Part shown: piece after piece, positions 16,526 to 24,645 of the stretch
Layout of the letters: every line of letters begins with the position of its first letter
Position numbering within the stretch: the stretch's first letter is position 1
NCBI GenBank assembly: GCA_003222155.1
Contig: QHUU01000076.1
Location: 1 to 34,799 of the forward strand
DNA from: Gemmatimonadota bacterium
GTDB taxonomy: Bacteria > Gemmatimonadota > Gemmatimonadetes > Gemmatimonadales > GWC2-71-9
Direction: 5' to 3'
DNA: 34,799 nt
The notes under the pieces: model-generated
What the model saw: only the letters and a program-made list of their open reading frames with translations
Databases searched by the model: none
What the model was told of the DNA's origin: nothing
Translations under genes and position numbers: made by a program

Positions 16526-17142
16526 CTCCCACCCCGCCGCTTTCGAATCTCCCGCTGCACGTCGTCGGGCGAGGTCCCGAGCTCCTTCGCGAGCTTCTGC
16601 ACGGCGTCGCCCACCCCCGCCCAGTCGCCCGCGGCCGCTAGCGCGGCGAGGGCGATGTCTTCCACGACGGTCGTCCGCTCCTCCAGGTCGCGGGTCCGCA
16701 CGGCGACTTCACGCGCCAGCCACTGCTCCAGCTCGCGCCGGTCGACCTCGAGCTGCCGCTGCCGCAATGCGCCCTGCAACGACAGCTCCAGCTCGTCCAG
16801 GTCGACGGGCTTGATGAGGTAATCGTACGCGCCCAGCTTCAGACACTCGATCGCGGTCCGTGGCTCGTCGATCGCCGTCAACATGATGATGGCGAGGTCG
16901 GAATCGGCGGCCAGCGCCTTGGGCACGAGCTCCACGCCGCTCATGTTCGGCATGCGGATGTCCGAGAGCATCACCTGCGGCTGCTCGGCCGCCTGGCGAT
17001 CGAGCGCCTCCGCACCGCTCGACGCCTGCAGCACGCGGTAGCCGAGCCGGGTCAGAAACCGGTGGAGCGCCTGGCGGATGCCGTCTTCATCGTCGACCAC
17101 CAGCACCGTGGTCGGCTGGTCTTGCGGTTGGGGATTGGGCAT
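16522..17142 (-). CDS. Response regulator with receiver domain and helical C-terminal tail
   Basis: 206 residues. The receiver domain (about 9-125) has the acidic pair in VLVVDDEDG, phospho-acceptor D61 in MLSDIRMPNMSG, T89 in IIMLTAIDE and K111 in LIKPVDLDE. The rest is mostly helical: a charged coiled-coil-like segment (RRELEQWLAREVAVRTRDLEER shortened here to its gist) and a tail LGTSPDDVQREIRKRRGG. No known DNA-binding or enzymatic output domain is recognised. The linker resembles those preceding HD-GYP outputs, but no HD-GYP domain follows. It is convergent with the zinc protein gene and divergent from the P1 peptidase gene, and no kinase is next to it. Confidence 0.9.
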   Translation of the reverse strand: MPNPQPQDQPTTVLVVDDEDGIRQALHRFLTRLGYRVLQASSGAEALDRQAAEQPQVMLSDIRMPNMSGVELVPKALAADSDLAIIMLTAIDEPRTAIECLKLGAYDYLIKPVDLDELELSLQGALRQRQLEVDRRELEQWLAREVAVRTRDLEERTTVVEDIALAALAAAGDWAGVGDAVQKLAKELGTSPDDVQREIRKRRGGS

Positions 17143-17198
17143 GCGCTAACGTATGTACCCTCCACAAGGCCAGCAAGCCGAGCTATCTTCGCGCTCCC
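17143..17198. promoter_or_regulatory. Short divergent promoter region with near-leaderless layout
   Basis: On the minus strand TTGCTG, a 17-base spacer and TACGTT end only 5 bases before the response-regulator ATG (17142). On the plus strand TATCTT (17184-17189) ends 9 bases before the P1 peptidase ATG (17199). Neither gene has a visible Shine-Dalgarno site in this 56-base gap, so leaderless or very short leaders are plausible. Confidence 0.35.
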
Positions 17199-18176
17199 AT
17201 GACGTCGGCCGATCCCGCCAGCATCAGCGCCGTCCCCGGACTCACCGTGGGTCACTGGACCGACCTGCCGCGGGCGACCGGGTGCACCGTGGTGCTCGCG
17301 CCCGAGCGCGGGATGCGCGCGGCCGGCGCGGTGCGCGGCCGCGCCACCGGCACGCGCGAGCTCGACGCCCTCAACCCGCGCCACCTGGTGAGCCATATCG
17401 ACGCGATCCTGCTCACCGGCGGCTCGGCGTACGGACTCGGAGCCGCCGACGGCGTCATGCGCTGGCTGCGCGAGCGGCGCCGCGGCCTGCCGCTCGGGCC
17501 GGCGGGGGTCGTCCCGATCGTGCCGACCGCCGTGATTTTCGACTTCGACCTGGCGCCGGGCGGTAAGGCGGACCGTTGGCCGACCGCGGACGACGCGTAT
17601 CGCGCGTGCGGCGTGGCGTCCGCCGACGTCCTCGAGGGGACGGTCGGCGCGGGCACGGGCGCGACGGTGGGCAAGGCGCTGGGGCCGCGCCGCGCGATGA
17701 AGGGCGGTGTGGGGACGTGGGCGGCGCGCGGTGGAGACATTGTGGTGGGGGCGCTCGTGGTGCTGAACGCGGTGGGCAACATCCTCGACGGAACGGGGTC
17801 GATCGTCGCGGGCGCGCGCGGCCCGGACGGTCGGTTCGCGGACGCGCTCGAGTATTTCGCCGGGGGCGGCGCCCCGTTCGGCCGCGCCAACACGACCCTC
17901 GCGGTCGTGGCGACCAACGCCACGCTCGATCGCACGGCGCTCGAGAGCCTGGCCCATGCGGCGGGAGACGCGCTCGCCCGCCGCATCGTTCCCTACGGCA
18001 CCCTGTTCGACGGCGACGTCGTCTTCGCCGTGAGCACCGCCGCGGCCACGCCCGCCACGCCGCTCCAGGCGGAGGCGCTGGCCGCGCTGGCGGTCCCGGT
18101 GGCGGTGGAGCGCGCGGTGCGGCTGGCGCGCGGTCTCGGGGACGTGCCGGGATTGGCCGACGGCTCCAAGCCGTGA
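17199..18176 (+). CDS. P1 family peptidase (DmpA/aminopeptidase-D-esterase type)
   Basis: Self-processing N-terminal-nucleophile hydrolase; relatives release N-terminal amino acids, often with D- or beta-residue tolerance. The 325 residues begin with the family opening ISAVPGLTVGHWTD, followed by GCTVVLAPE, LLTGGSAYGLGAADGVMRWL and the segment GNILDGTGSIVAGAR. The expected autocleavage site lies in GRANTTLAVVATNATL, with T232 the likely new N-terminal nucleophile. Length is normal. The stop overlaps the next start as GTGA. Its partner is a peptidoglycan endopeptidase gene, which suggests the pair degrades cell-wall peptides (inference from context). Confidence 0.92.
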   Translation: MTSADPASISAVPGLTVGHWTDLPRATGCTVVLAPERGMRAAGAVRGRATGTRELDALNPRHLVSHIDAILLTGGSAYGLGAADGVMRWLRERRRGLPLGPAGVVPIVPTAVIFDFDLAPGGKADRWPTADDAYRACGVASADVLEGTVGAGTGATVGKALGPRRAMKGGVGTWAARGGDIVVGALVVLNAVGNILDGTGSIVAGARGPDGRFADALEYFAGGGAPFGRANTTLAVVATNATLDRTALESLAHAAGDALARRIVPYGTLFDGDVVFAVSTAAATPATPLQAEALAALAVPVAVERAVRLARGLGDVPGLADGSKP

Positions 18177-19186
18177 CCGATCGCCTGGAGCGCGACGTCG
18201 GAGACGTCGCGCGCAAGTGGGTGCCCGATGCTCGGCTGGGCGTGCTCGAGGTGGCCGTCCAGCCGGCCGCGCTCACCGGCTGTACCACGAGTCGCGACGC
18301 CCTGGAGGAGTTGCATCGCATCGCTGCCGCGGCGCGCCGCGCGGCCGACATCCGCCTCCTGCCCGACGCGTCGGTGCGCGACGAGCCCGCCGCGGTGACG
18401 ACGGCCGCCGTCGCGCCGCTGCTGCGGGAGCCGCGCACCGCGGCCGACCGTGTCAGCGAAGTGCTGCATGGCGAGCCGCTGGCGCTGCTCGAGCGGCGCG
18501 ACGGGACATGGCTGCGCGTGCGCGCGCCCGACGGCTACCACGGTTGGCTGCACGCGGGCTACGTGCGGACCGGTACCGACGACTGGGCGGAGGACTGGAC
18601 TACGCGCGCCACGGCGCGATCGCTTGGCGCAGAGCTCAAGTTCGAAGATCGGCGCTTCCGCCTGGCCGTGGGGGCGCGCCTCGTGCTGCGGCGTGACGGG
18701 CTGGTAGACACCGCGGACGGGCGGTCGTGGAGCGTCGTGTGGGGCGTGGTGCGGTCCGACGCGGAGTACCGGGCCGAAGCGCGGCTCGTCGCCGCCCCGG
18801 AGTGGGCGCAGCGCTGGTTCTCCGGCGCCCCCTACCTGTGGGGGGGACGCACCGAATGGGGCGTGGATTGTTCGGGGCTGGTCCAGGCGACGTACGCGGC
18901 CCGGGGCATCAGCCTGCCGCGCGACAGCGATCAACAGGCGCTCGCTGGCCGCGCGGTAGCGATCGACGCCGCCGGCGCCGGATACAGCGCGGGAGACATT
19001 CTCTGCTTCGCGGACGGGCGGCGCATTTCTCACGTGGCGCTGTGGGCGGGGAGCGGTCACGTCGTGCACTCGGCGCTGTCGCGCGGAGGCGTGGCATCGG
19101 ACGACCTGTTCGCGCACACGCCCGCCGCCGGGCGGTTGCGGGACATGCTCGTCGCCGTGCGGCGCCCCGAGACTTCGCGGGGCTGA
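18173..19186 (+). CDS. SH3-like/NlpC-P60 peptidase (gamma-D-glutamyl endopeptidase type)
   Basis: Cysteine peptidase expected to cut the D-Glu to diamino-acid bond of peptidoglycan peptides, as YkfC-type enzymes do. The 337-residue product has a leading domain (1-70), an SH3b-like domain (about 75-135, SEVLHGEPLALLERRDGTW and GYHGWLHAGYV), a second SH3-like stretch, and a C-terminal NlpC/P60 domain. The catalytic cysteine is C233 (WGVDCSGLVQATY), with H287 (RISHVALWAG) and H299 (HVVHSAL) completing the site. There is no signal peptide, so a cytoplasmic recycling role is likely. The GTG start at 18173 overlaps the P1 peptidase stop; longer readings back to 17576 are antisense-like. Confidence 0.9.
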   Translation: MTDRLERDVGDVARKWVPDARLGVLEVAVQPAALTGCTTSRDALEELHRIAAAARRAADIRLLPDASVRDEPAAVTTAAVAPLLREPRTAADRVSEVLHGEPLALLERRDGTWLRVRAPDGYHGWLHAGYVRTGTDDWAEDWTTRATARSLGAELKFEDRRFRLAVGARLVLRRDGLVDTADGRSWSVVWGVVRSDAEYRAEARLVAAPEWAQRWFSGAPYLWGGRTEWGVDCSGLVQATYAARGISLPRDSDQQALAGRAVAIDAAGAGYSAGDILCFADGRRISHVALWAGSGHVVHSALSRGGVASDDLFAHTPAAGRLRDMLVAVRRPETSRG

Positions 19187-19191
19187 CCGGG

Positions 19192-19203
19192 TATTTTTCG
19201 GGC
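19192..19203 (+). promoter_or_regulatory. Possible leaderless promoter -10 ahead of the HAD gene
   Basis: TATTTT at 19192-19197 ends 6 bases before the ATG at 19204, the distance at which a -10 element drives leaderless transcripts in lineages that use them. No Shine-Dalgarno motif occurs in the 17 bases after the upstream stop, and no convincing -35 was found. Confidence 0.3.
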
Positions 19204-19905
19204 ATGAAGCTCGTCCTCTTCGACATCGACGGCACCCTCCTCTGGACCGACGGCGCCGGGCGGCGGGCGATTCACCGCGCGCTCGTCGACGAGGCGGGCA
19301 CCGCGGGGCCGATCGAGCGCTACCGGTTCGACGGGAAGACCGATCCGCAGATCGTGCGCGACCTGCTCTCGCTGGCGGGCCATCCGGCGGCGGAGGATGC
19401 GAGCCGCATCGACGCGGTGTGCCGCCGCTACGTGGAGCACCTGCGCGCCGAGCTCGCCAACCCCGCCCAGACGACCAAGCTCATGCCGGGGACGCGGCAG
19501 CTGCTCGATGCCCTCGAGCCGCACGAGGCGCAGCAGCGCGCGCTCGTGGGACTGTTGACTGGAAACGTCGCGCCCGGCGCGGCGCTGAAGCTGCGCTCGG
19601 CCGGGCTCGACCCGGCGCGCTTCCGGGTCGGTGCCTACGGCTCCGATTCCGCGCGGCGGGCGGACCTGCCGGCGGTTGCGGCACAACGCGCGGCCGAGCT
19701 CACCCGCCGCCCGTTCGCGGGCGCGGACGTGATCGTAATCGGGGACACGCCGGACGACGTCGCGTGCGGCCGGCCGATCGGCGCGCGCAGTCTGGCCGTC
19801 GCCACCGGCTCCTACGACGTCGCGGCCCTGCGCGCGGCCGGCGCCGCGTACGTGTTCGCGACGCTCGCCGACACGGCCGCGGTGCTCGACGCCATCTTCG
19901 CGTGA
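19204..19905 (+). CDS. HAD-superfamily hydrolase, phosphoglycolate-phosphatase-like
   Basis: Predicted small-molecule phosphatase of the haloacid dehalogenase superfamily, cytosolic. The 233-residue product shows motif I FDIDGTLL at residues 5-12 (nucleophilic and acid/base aspartates), motif II in GLLTGN, a motif III lysine/arginine region after GLDPARFR, and motif IV IGDTPDDVACG. A helical cap lies between motifs I and II (RYRFDGKTDPQIVRDLL). Substrate is unknown; the cap resembles phosphoglycolate or pyrophosphate phosphatases. The stop overlaps the following GTG start as GTGA, so the gene is coupled to the CYTH gene. Confidence 0.9.
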   Translation: MKLVLFDIDGTLLWTDGAGRRAIHRALVDEAGTAGPIERYRFDGKTDPQIVRDLLSLAGHPAAEDASRIDAVCRRYVEHLRAELANPAQTTKLMPGTRQLLDALEPHEAQQRALVGLLTGNVAPGAALKLRSAGLDPARFRVGAYGSDSARRADLPAVAAQRAAELTRRPFAGADVIVIGDTPDDVACGRPIGARSLAVATGSYDVAALRAAGAAYVFATLADTAAVLDAIFA

Positions 19906-20486
19906 GCCGGTCCGCTCCCCCGGCCGTAGACGAGCTCGAGGTCAAGGCGCGGGTCGAGGATCCCGACGCGTTGCGCGCGGCGCTGATGCGCGCCGGCGCG
20001 ATCCTCGAGTTCCGGGGTGACATGCTCGACCGGCGGTTCGACCGCGACGCCGCTCCCACCCTTGCGGAGCGCGACGAGGTACTGCGGCTGCGGGTGTACC
20101 GGCAGCCCGACGGCGCGACGGCGTACGGCGTGCTCGGCTGGAAAGGGCCGCACTCGAAGCACCGGCGCTACCGTCGCCGCGCCGAAGCCGAGGCGCGAGT
20201 CGGCGATCCGGAAGGCGTCGTGGCCATTCTCGAGCGGCTCGGCTTCGCCGTGTCGCTGCGCATCGATCGGCGGGTCGAGGTCTACCGCCTGGGGGAAGCG
20301 GTGCTGCGGCTCGAGTGGTATCCCGACATGGACGTCCTGCTCGAGGTGGAAGGCGAGCCGGCCGACATCGAGCGGGCGATTGCGGCCACCGGTCTCGGGC
20401 GCGCGAGCTTCCTCGCGGAGTCGCTGCCGTACTTCGTCGCTGCCTTCGAGCGCCGCACCGGCCGCGCCGCCCTGCTGGCACGATGA
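19902..20486 (+). CDS. CYTH-domain protein (class IV adenylate cyclase/triphosphate tunnel family)
   Basis: The 194-residue product contains the signature ExExK near its start (DELEVKARV), basic and acidic strands lining a triphosphate tunnel (EVLRLRVYR, YGVLGWKGPHSK, RRVEVYRLGEAVLRLEW, MDVLLEVEGE) and a C-terminal helix typical of the AF1879-like class. Such proteins hydrolyse or cyclise triphosphates (ATP to cAMP, ThTP, or polyphosphate) with two metal ions; the exact reaction cannot be told here. The GTG start at 19902 overlaps the HAD gene stop and the stop overlaps the next ATG (ATGA), placing it firmly in the run that ends with acpS. Confidence 0.87.
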   Translation: MSRSAPPAVDELEVKARVEDPDALRAALMRAGAILEFRGDMLDRRFDRDAAPTLAERDEVLRLRVYRQPDGATAYGVLGWKGPHSKHRRYRRRAEAEARVGDPEGVVAILERLGFAVSLRIDRRVEVYRLGEAVLRLEWYPDMDVLLEVEGEPADIERAIAATGLGRASFLAESLPYFVAAFERRTGRAALLAR

Positions 20487-21217
20487 GCCCGGGTGTGAAG
20501 ATCCCGATGCCGCTGCGCGTCCCGGAGCTCGCGTCTTCGCTCGGGCGCCTGCTGGTACCGCGTCGTCTGGAAGAGCCGTGGGTGCCGCTCGACGACCTCC
20601 GCGAAGACCTGGCGACGAGCGTGATGGAGCTGGCAGGCCAGGCACGGGCCGCCGCGGGGCGCGAGGAGCGTGACCGAGTGCTCGAGGCCGTGAGCCGCCG
20701 CGCGTGGCTGGCGGCGTGGGAAGCCGCGGTGCGGCAGGCGGCGGAGCGCGTGACGGCCGCGCTCGACGGGGAAATCGAGCGCGCGGCGCGGCGCGTCCGG
20801 ATGCCGGCACGCCAGCGGCGCCGGCGGCAGCTCACAGGGTCCGAAAAGCGCGCGATCGCCGCCCGCCTCGCCGCCGGCGGCGAGGCGTTCGTGGCCGCCG
20901 TCGACGCCCTCGACGGCGCGGGCCTCCTGGCTCGCGACGCGGGCGTTCTGGACAAAACGCTGCACGCCGAATGGCAAGACGCGCTGCGGGCGGCGGCGCG
21001 GCGCCTCGAGGCGGCATGGCTCGCACTCGAGACGGCCGTAGCCGAGGAGCGGCGACGCTGGGCGGTCGAGACCGACGCCATCGCCCGGTGGCGACCATCT
21101 CTCTGGCCCGTGATCGTTGCGTGGACGCCGCTCGCGGCCGGGCTGATTTGGCTGGGGCTGGTCCTGGGCGGCTACGTTCCCGCCCCGGCATGGCTCGCGG
21201 CACGGCTCGGCTTCTGA
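20483..21217 (+). CDS. Unrecognised protein with helical charged body and C-terminal membrane helix
   Basis: I do not recognise this 244-residue protein. It has a short N-terminal part (MSPGVKIPMPLRVPELA), a long arginine/alanine/glutamate-rich region (about 45-195) predicted to be helical and possibly coiled-coil, and one hydrophobic segment near the C-terminus (LWPVIVAWTPLAAGLIWLGL, roughly 207-226) followed by a short tail. It has no signal peptide. It is probably a tail-anchored inner-membrane protein. The ATG overlaps the CYTH gene stop as ATGA, and its end overlaps acpS by 28 bases. It has nearby company in lipid/ACP metabolism, but a role there is only a guess. Confidence 0.75.
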   Translation: MSPGVKIPMPLRVPELASSLGRLLVPRRLEEPWVPLDDLREDLATSVMELAGQARAAAGREERDRVLEAVSRRAWLAAWEAAVRQAAERVTAALDGEIERAARRVRMPARQRRRRQLTGSEKRAIAARLAAGGEAFVAAVDALDGAGLLARDAGVLDKTLHAEWQDALRAAARRLEAAWLALETAVAEERRRWAVETDAIARWRPSLWPVIVAWTPLAAGLIWLGLVLGGYVPAPAWLAARLGF

Positions 21218-21600
21218 GCGCGATCGGCGTCGGCGTCGACCTCGTGGAAGTGTCGCGCGTCGCGGCAATCATCGCCGACAAGGGCGCGCGCGTGTTCCAG
21301 CGCCTGCTCACCCGTGATGAGCGCGCGTACTGCGAGAGTCGACCCGACCCCGCGACCCACGTCGCCGTACGGCTCGCGGCCAAGGAGGCGGTCTACAAGG
21401 CGCTGCAGGGCAGCGCGGCGGCGCGCGGCATCGGCTGGCGGGAGATCGAGATCACGCGGGCCCCCGACGGCCGGCCCGACGTGCGGCTCAGCGGCACCGC
21501 GGCCGCGCGGGCGCGCGAGCTCGGCGTGGGACGCGTGCTGCTGTCGCTCTCCCACACTCACCAGGCGGCTGTCGCGGTTGTTGTGCTGGAGCGTGTGTGA
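21190..21600 (+). CDS. acpS: Holo-[acyl-carrier-protein] synthase
   Basis: Transfers 4'-phosphopantetheine from CoA to a serine of acyl carrier protein, required for fatty acid synthesis. The 136-residue product has the hallmark opening IGVGVDLVEVSRVAAII with the metal-binding Asp, FQRLLTRDERAYC, and the second signature RLAAKEAVYKALQG (metal-binding Glu and catalytic Lys), with LSLSHTHQAAVAVVVLE at the end. The ATG at 21190 is the first usable start and adds about 9 residues to the typical N-terminus; the gene overlaps the preceding one by 28 bases. It is the last gene of the run. Confidence 0.94.
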   Translation: MARGTARLLSAIGVGVDLVEVSRVAAIIADKGARVFQRLLTRDERAYCESRPDPATHVAVRLAAKEAVYKALQGSAAARGIGWREIEITRAPDGRPDVRLSGTAAARARELGVGRVLLSLSHTHQAAVAVVVLERV

Positions 21601-21609
21601 CGTTTTGCC

Positions 21610-21638
21610 TTGCATTCCCGACAAAATCACTCTAGTAT
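21610..21638 (+). promoter_or_regulatory. Candidate promoter of the cytochrome c-FTR1 gene
   Basis: TTGCAT (21610-21615), a 17-base spacer and TAGTAT (21633-21638) lie in an A+T-richer gap after acpS. Predicted start of transcription is about 21645, leaving a leader of only about 9 bases before the TTG at 21654. No Shine-Dalgarno site is visible. Confidence 0.45.
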
Positions 21639-21653
21639 TGAAATTCCCCCTTC

Positions 21654-23750
21654 TTGAGAACCGTTCCCATCTACCGTAAGTCCCTCGTCGGCTTGCTGTT
21701 GGGCACCTGCATCGTGGCGCCTGCCGGGGCGCAGGCGATGGATTCGCTGGCGGTGGCCCGGCGCATCGTGGCCGCGGCCTCGCTCGCTGCCAAGGAGTAC
21801 GCCATCGGCGTTGCGCCCCGCGGGGGCCAGGTGACCAATCCCGAGGAGGTCTCGGAGGCGAAGCAGTTTCTCGACCAGGCGCGACTCGACGTCGGGTCGC
21901 TTCCTCGGGCGGTGCGGGCGACTGCCGACTCCGATCTCGCGGCGCTGCGCGCCATGCTCGACCGGGCGGCGCCGCCGGACTCGGTCGCGGCGCGGGCCGC
22001 GCTGCTCGCGCAGCGCATTGCCACCGTCGTGGGAGGCGCGCTCGAAACCTTCCCGGCGCGCCCGCCGTCGCTGGTGCGCGGCGCGGCCGTCTACCAGGAG
22101 CAGTGCGCGCAGTGTCACGGTGCCACCGGGCGGGGTGACGGGCCGAAGGCGAAGCACCTGCAGGGTCCGCCGCCCGCGAGCCTCGCGGACCGGGAGGGGA
22201 TGAGCACGGTCTCTCCGGTGGACGTGTACCGCAAGCTCACGATCGGGGTGGCGGGCACGGCGATGCCGCAGTTCGAGGAGACGCTTTCGCCCGAGGACCG
22301 CTGGGCCGCGGCCACGTACGTGGCGACGCTGCGCGCCGACGAGGGGCTGGTCCGCGAGGGCGAGGGGCGATACGCCACGACGTGCGCGTCGTGCCACGGA
22401 GCCACCGGCGGCGGCGACGGTCCGCTCGCCGCCACGCTCTCGGTCCGGCCGCCCGCGCCGCGCGACCTCGCCGTGCAAGGCCGATTCACCGACCGCGAGC
22501 TGGAGGGGCTCATTCTGCGGGGCCGGCCGGGGACGGCGATGCCCGGTTTTGCACGCACCCTCGATCCCGGGGACGCGGCCAAGATCGTGGCGTTCCTGCG
22601 CGTGCTCCCCACGGCCGAGCGGCAGAAGTACGAGGCGTCCCCCGCGGCCGCCACGTTCTCCGTGGTGCGCCGCCAGCTCGACTCGGGCGTCGCGCTCCGC
22701 TCCGACAAGATCGCGTTCGACGCCTACCTCACCTTCGAACAGGTGGAGACGAAGGTGCGGGTGAAGAACCCCGCCCTCGCGAGCGAGCTCGAGCAGGCGT
22801 TCACGCTGCTGCGCGCCCGGACCGCGGCCGGCGCCGGCCCGGACGAGCTGGGGGCGATCCACGCCCGGCTGCTCGCGGATCTGGAGCGCGCCGAGCGGCT
22901 CGTCGCCGACCAGAGCTCGGGCGCCGGCCTGTTCGCGCAATCGTTCGTGCTGCTGTTGCGGGAAGGCTTCGAGGCGATCCTCATCGTCGCGGCGCTGATG
23001 GCGTTTCTCTCGAAGGCCGGCGCCGTCGAGCGCCGGCGTCACGTCGCCCGAGGCGCCTGGGCCGCGGTCGCCGCGAGCGCCGCCACGGCGGTGGTGATCG
23101 AGCTGCTGTTCGAGATCACGCCCGGCCAGCGGGAGGCGCTCGAGGGCGGCACCATGCTCCTCGCGACCGCCGTGCTTTTCTACGTCAGCTATTGGCTGCT
23201 CTCGAAGATCGAAGTCGCCAAGTGGAATGCCTTCGTGAAGGGTCGGATGGAGGATGCACTGTCGACCGGCTCGGGGTTCGCGCTCTCGTCGGTGGCCTTC
23301 CTCGCGGTGTATCGGGAGGGCTTCGAGACCATCCTGTTCTACAAGGCGCTGCTCTCCTCGGCGGGATCGACCAGCGCCGCCGGAGTGGCGGGGGTCATGG
23401 CCGGAATCGCCACGGGCGCGCTGGCATTGGTGATGGTCTACGTGGCGGTCTCCCGCTTCGGGATGAAGGTGCCGCTCAAGCCGTTCTTCGCGGTCACGAG
23501 CGCGATGCTCTACTACATGGCGTTCGTGTTCGCGGGGAAGGGGATCGCGGACCTGCAGGAGTCCGGGCTGGTGCGGGTGAGCGTGGTCCAATGGGCGCCC
23601 CGCATCCCGGTGCTCGGCATCTATCCGACCGTGCAATCGCTGGCGCTCCAGCTGCTGCTCCTCGTGCTGCTGCTGGTGGCCGTGCTGTGGCTGCAGCGGA
23701 ACCGCTTCGGCGGAGCGGGGGGGGACCGCCGCCGGCCGTCCTTCCCGTAG
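21654..23750 (+). CDS. Dihaem cytochrome c-FTR1 iron permease fusion
   Basis: Predicted envelope iron importer in which two cytochrome c domains could handle electrons for Fe oxidation before uptake. The 698 residues have a signal peptide (LVGLLLGTCIVAPAGAQA), an N-terminal helical region, haem sites CAQCH (151-155) with Met ligand in GTAMPQF (about 204) and CASCH (244-248) with GTAMPGF (about 296), a helical linker, and a seven-helix FTR1 permease with the two iron motifs REGFE at 436-440 and 554-558. The TTG at 21654 is the only start ahead of the signal peptide. A G8 run codes its cytoplasmic tail at 23717-23724. Cytochrome c/FTR1 proteins are known; the substrate and electron acceptor here are inferred. 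Confidence 0.92.
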   Translation: MRTVPIYRKSLVGLLLGTCIVAPAGAQAMDSLAVARRIVAAASLAAKEYAIGVAPRGGQVTNPEEVSEAKQFLDQARLDVGSLPRAVRATADSDLAALRAMLDRAAPPDSVAARAALLAQRIATVVGGALETFPARPPSLVRGAAVYQEQCAQCHGATGRGDGPKAKHLQGPPPASLADREGMSTVSPVDVYRKLTIGVAGTAMPQFEETLSPEDRWAAATYVATLRADEGLVREGEGRYATTCASCHGATGGGDGPLAATLSVRPPAPRDLAVQGRFTDRELEGLILRGRPGTAMPGFARTLDPGDAAKIVAFLRVLPTAERQKYEASPAAATFSVVRRQLDSGVALRSDKIAFDAYLTFEQVETKVRVKNPALASELEQAFTLLRARTAAGAGPDELGAIHARLLADLERAERLVADQSSGAGLFAQSFVLLLREGFEAILIVAALMAFLSKAGAVERRRHVARGAWAAVAASAATAVVIELLFEITPGQREALEGGTMLLATAVLFYVSYWLLSKIEVAKWNAFVKGRMEDALSTGSGFALSSVAFLAVYREGFETILFYKALLSSAGSTSAAGVAGVMAGIATGALALVMVYVAVSRFGMKVPLKPFFAVTSAMLYYMAFVFAGKGIADLQESGLVRVSVVQWAPRIPVLGIYPTVQSLALQLLLLVLLLVAVLWLQRNRFGGAGGDRRRPSFP

Positions 23751-23757
23751 GCCGCAA

Positions 23758-24645
23758 CTACCGCATGGCCTGGGCCTGGGGCTGCGGCTTGAGTGCGGGA
23801 GGCACGGCGACGGTTGCGGGCTCGGGCGAGCGCAGCCGCTGCATCACCCATATCCCCGTGGCGACGAGCAGCAGGCTCGTCACCTGTGCCAGCGTGAACG
23901 GTCCCAGCAGCCGATCGTCCTTGGCGCGCACGATCTCCACCAGGAACCGCTCCGTCCCGGCCAGGACGAGATAGACGCCGAAGCGCCAGCCCGTCCCGTG
24001 CCGGTGGTCCCGCAAACGCCATAACCAGGCAAACGCCAGCAGCATCAGCGTCGTCTCGTAGATCTGCGTCGGGTGCACCGCCACGACCTGCATGGGATCG
24101 GTACCGGGGGGGAAGCGCACGTGCATGTTGCTCAGCTCCGCCACCGTGGTGGGCGGGAGGCCGCGGGGGAACTTCATCGCCCAGGGCAGGGTCGACGGGA
24201 TGCCGTAGTCGTCGTTGACGAGGAAGCACCCGACCCGTCCCAGCCCGTAGCCGAGGGCGAGGGGGGCGGCCGTGAGTTCCATCGTCCAGCGGGCGGGCAC
24301 GCGTTTCCACCACCCGGTCGCGAGCACTGCGGCCACGCCGCCGAGAAAGCCCCCGTACCAGACGAACCCGCCGCGCCGCAGCAGCGCTTCCCATTCGCCC
24401 GTGAGTAACACGTACCAGATCTTCGCTCCCACGATGCCGCCGAGCACGGCGGCGAACACGACGTCGGCCGCGTACTCCTCGGCCATCCCGCGGCGCCGCA
24501 GGTCGACCTGGATCGCCCACCCCGCCATGAGGAAGGCCACCATCATCATCAGCCCGTATCCCGTGACCTGAAGGGGACCCAGGTGGATGAACAGGATGTC
24601 GATCCGGGGCAGCGGGATCGTGAAGCCGAAGGGATAAATCGTCAT
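23758..24645 (-). CDS. lgt: Prolipoprotein diacylglyceryl transferase
   Basis: Inner-membrane enzyme that attaches diacylglycerol to the lipobox cysteine of prolipoproteins. The 295 residues contain about seven membrane helices, the catalytic signature region GYGLGRVGCFLVNDDYG (the conserved Arg and Asn of Lgt are present, with Cys in the usual aromatic position), the HPTQIYE segment and a C-terminal helix LVEIVRAKDDR. The stop lies 7 bases from the convergent FTR1 stop. The ATG at 24643-24645 overlaps the tsaD stop as ATGA, so it is the last gene of the housekeeping run. Confidence 0.93.
   Translation of the reverse strand: MTIYPFGFTIPLPRIDILFIHLGPLQVTGYGLMMMVAFLMAGWAIQVDLRRRGMAEEYAADVVFAAVLGGIVGAKIWYVLLTGEWEALLRRGGFVWYGGFLGGVAAVLATGWWKRVPARWTMELTAAPLALGYGLGRVGCFLVNDDYGIPSTLPWAMKFPRGLPPTTVAELSNMHVRFPPGTDPMQVVAVHPTQIYETTLMLLAFAWLWRLRDHRHGTGWRFGVYLVLAGTERFLVEIVRAKDDRLLGPFTLAQVTSLLLVATGIWVMQRLRSPEPATVAVPPALKPQPQAQAMR

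Noticed and set aside
23711-23765. Bidirectional terminator between the FTR1 fusion and lgt
   Set aside because: A small GGCGG/CCGCC hairpin lies in the FTR1 coding end but is not followed by a T-run on either strand.
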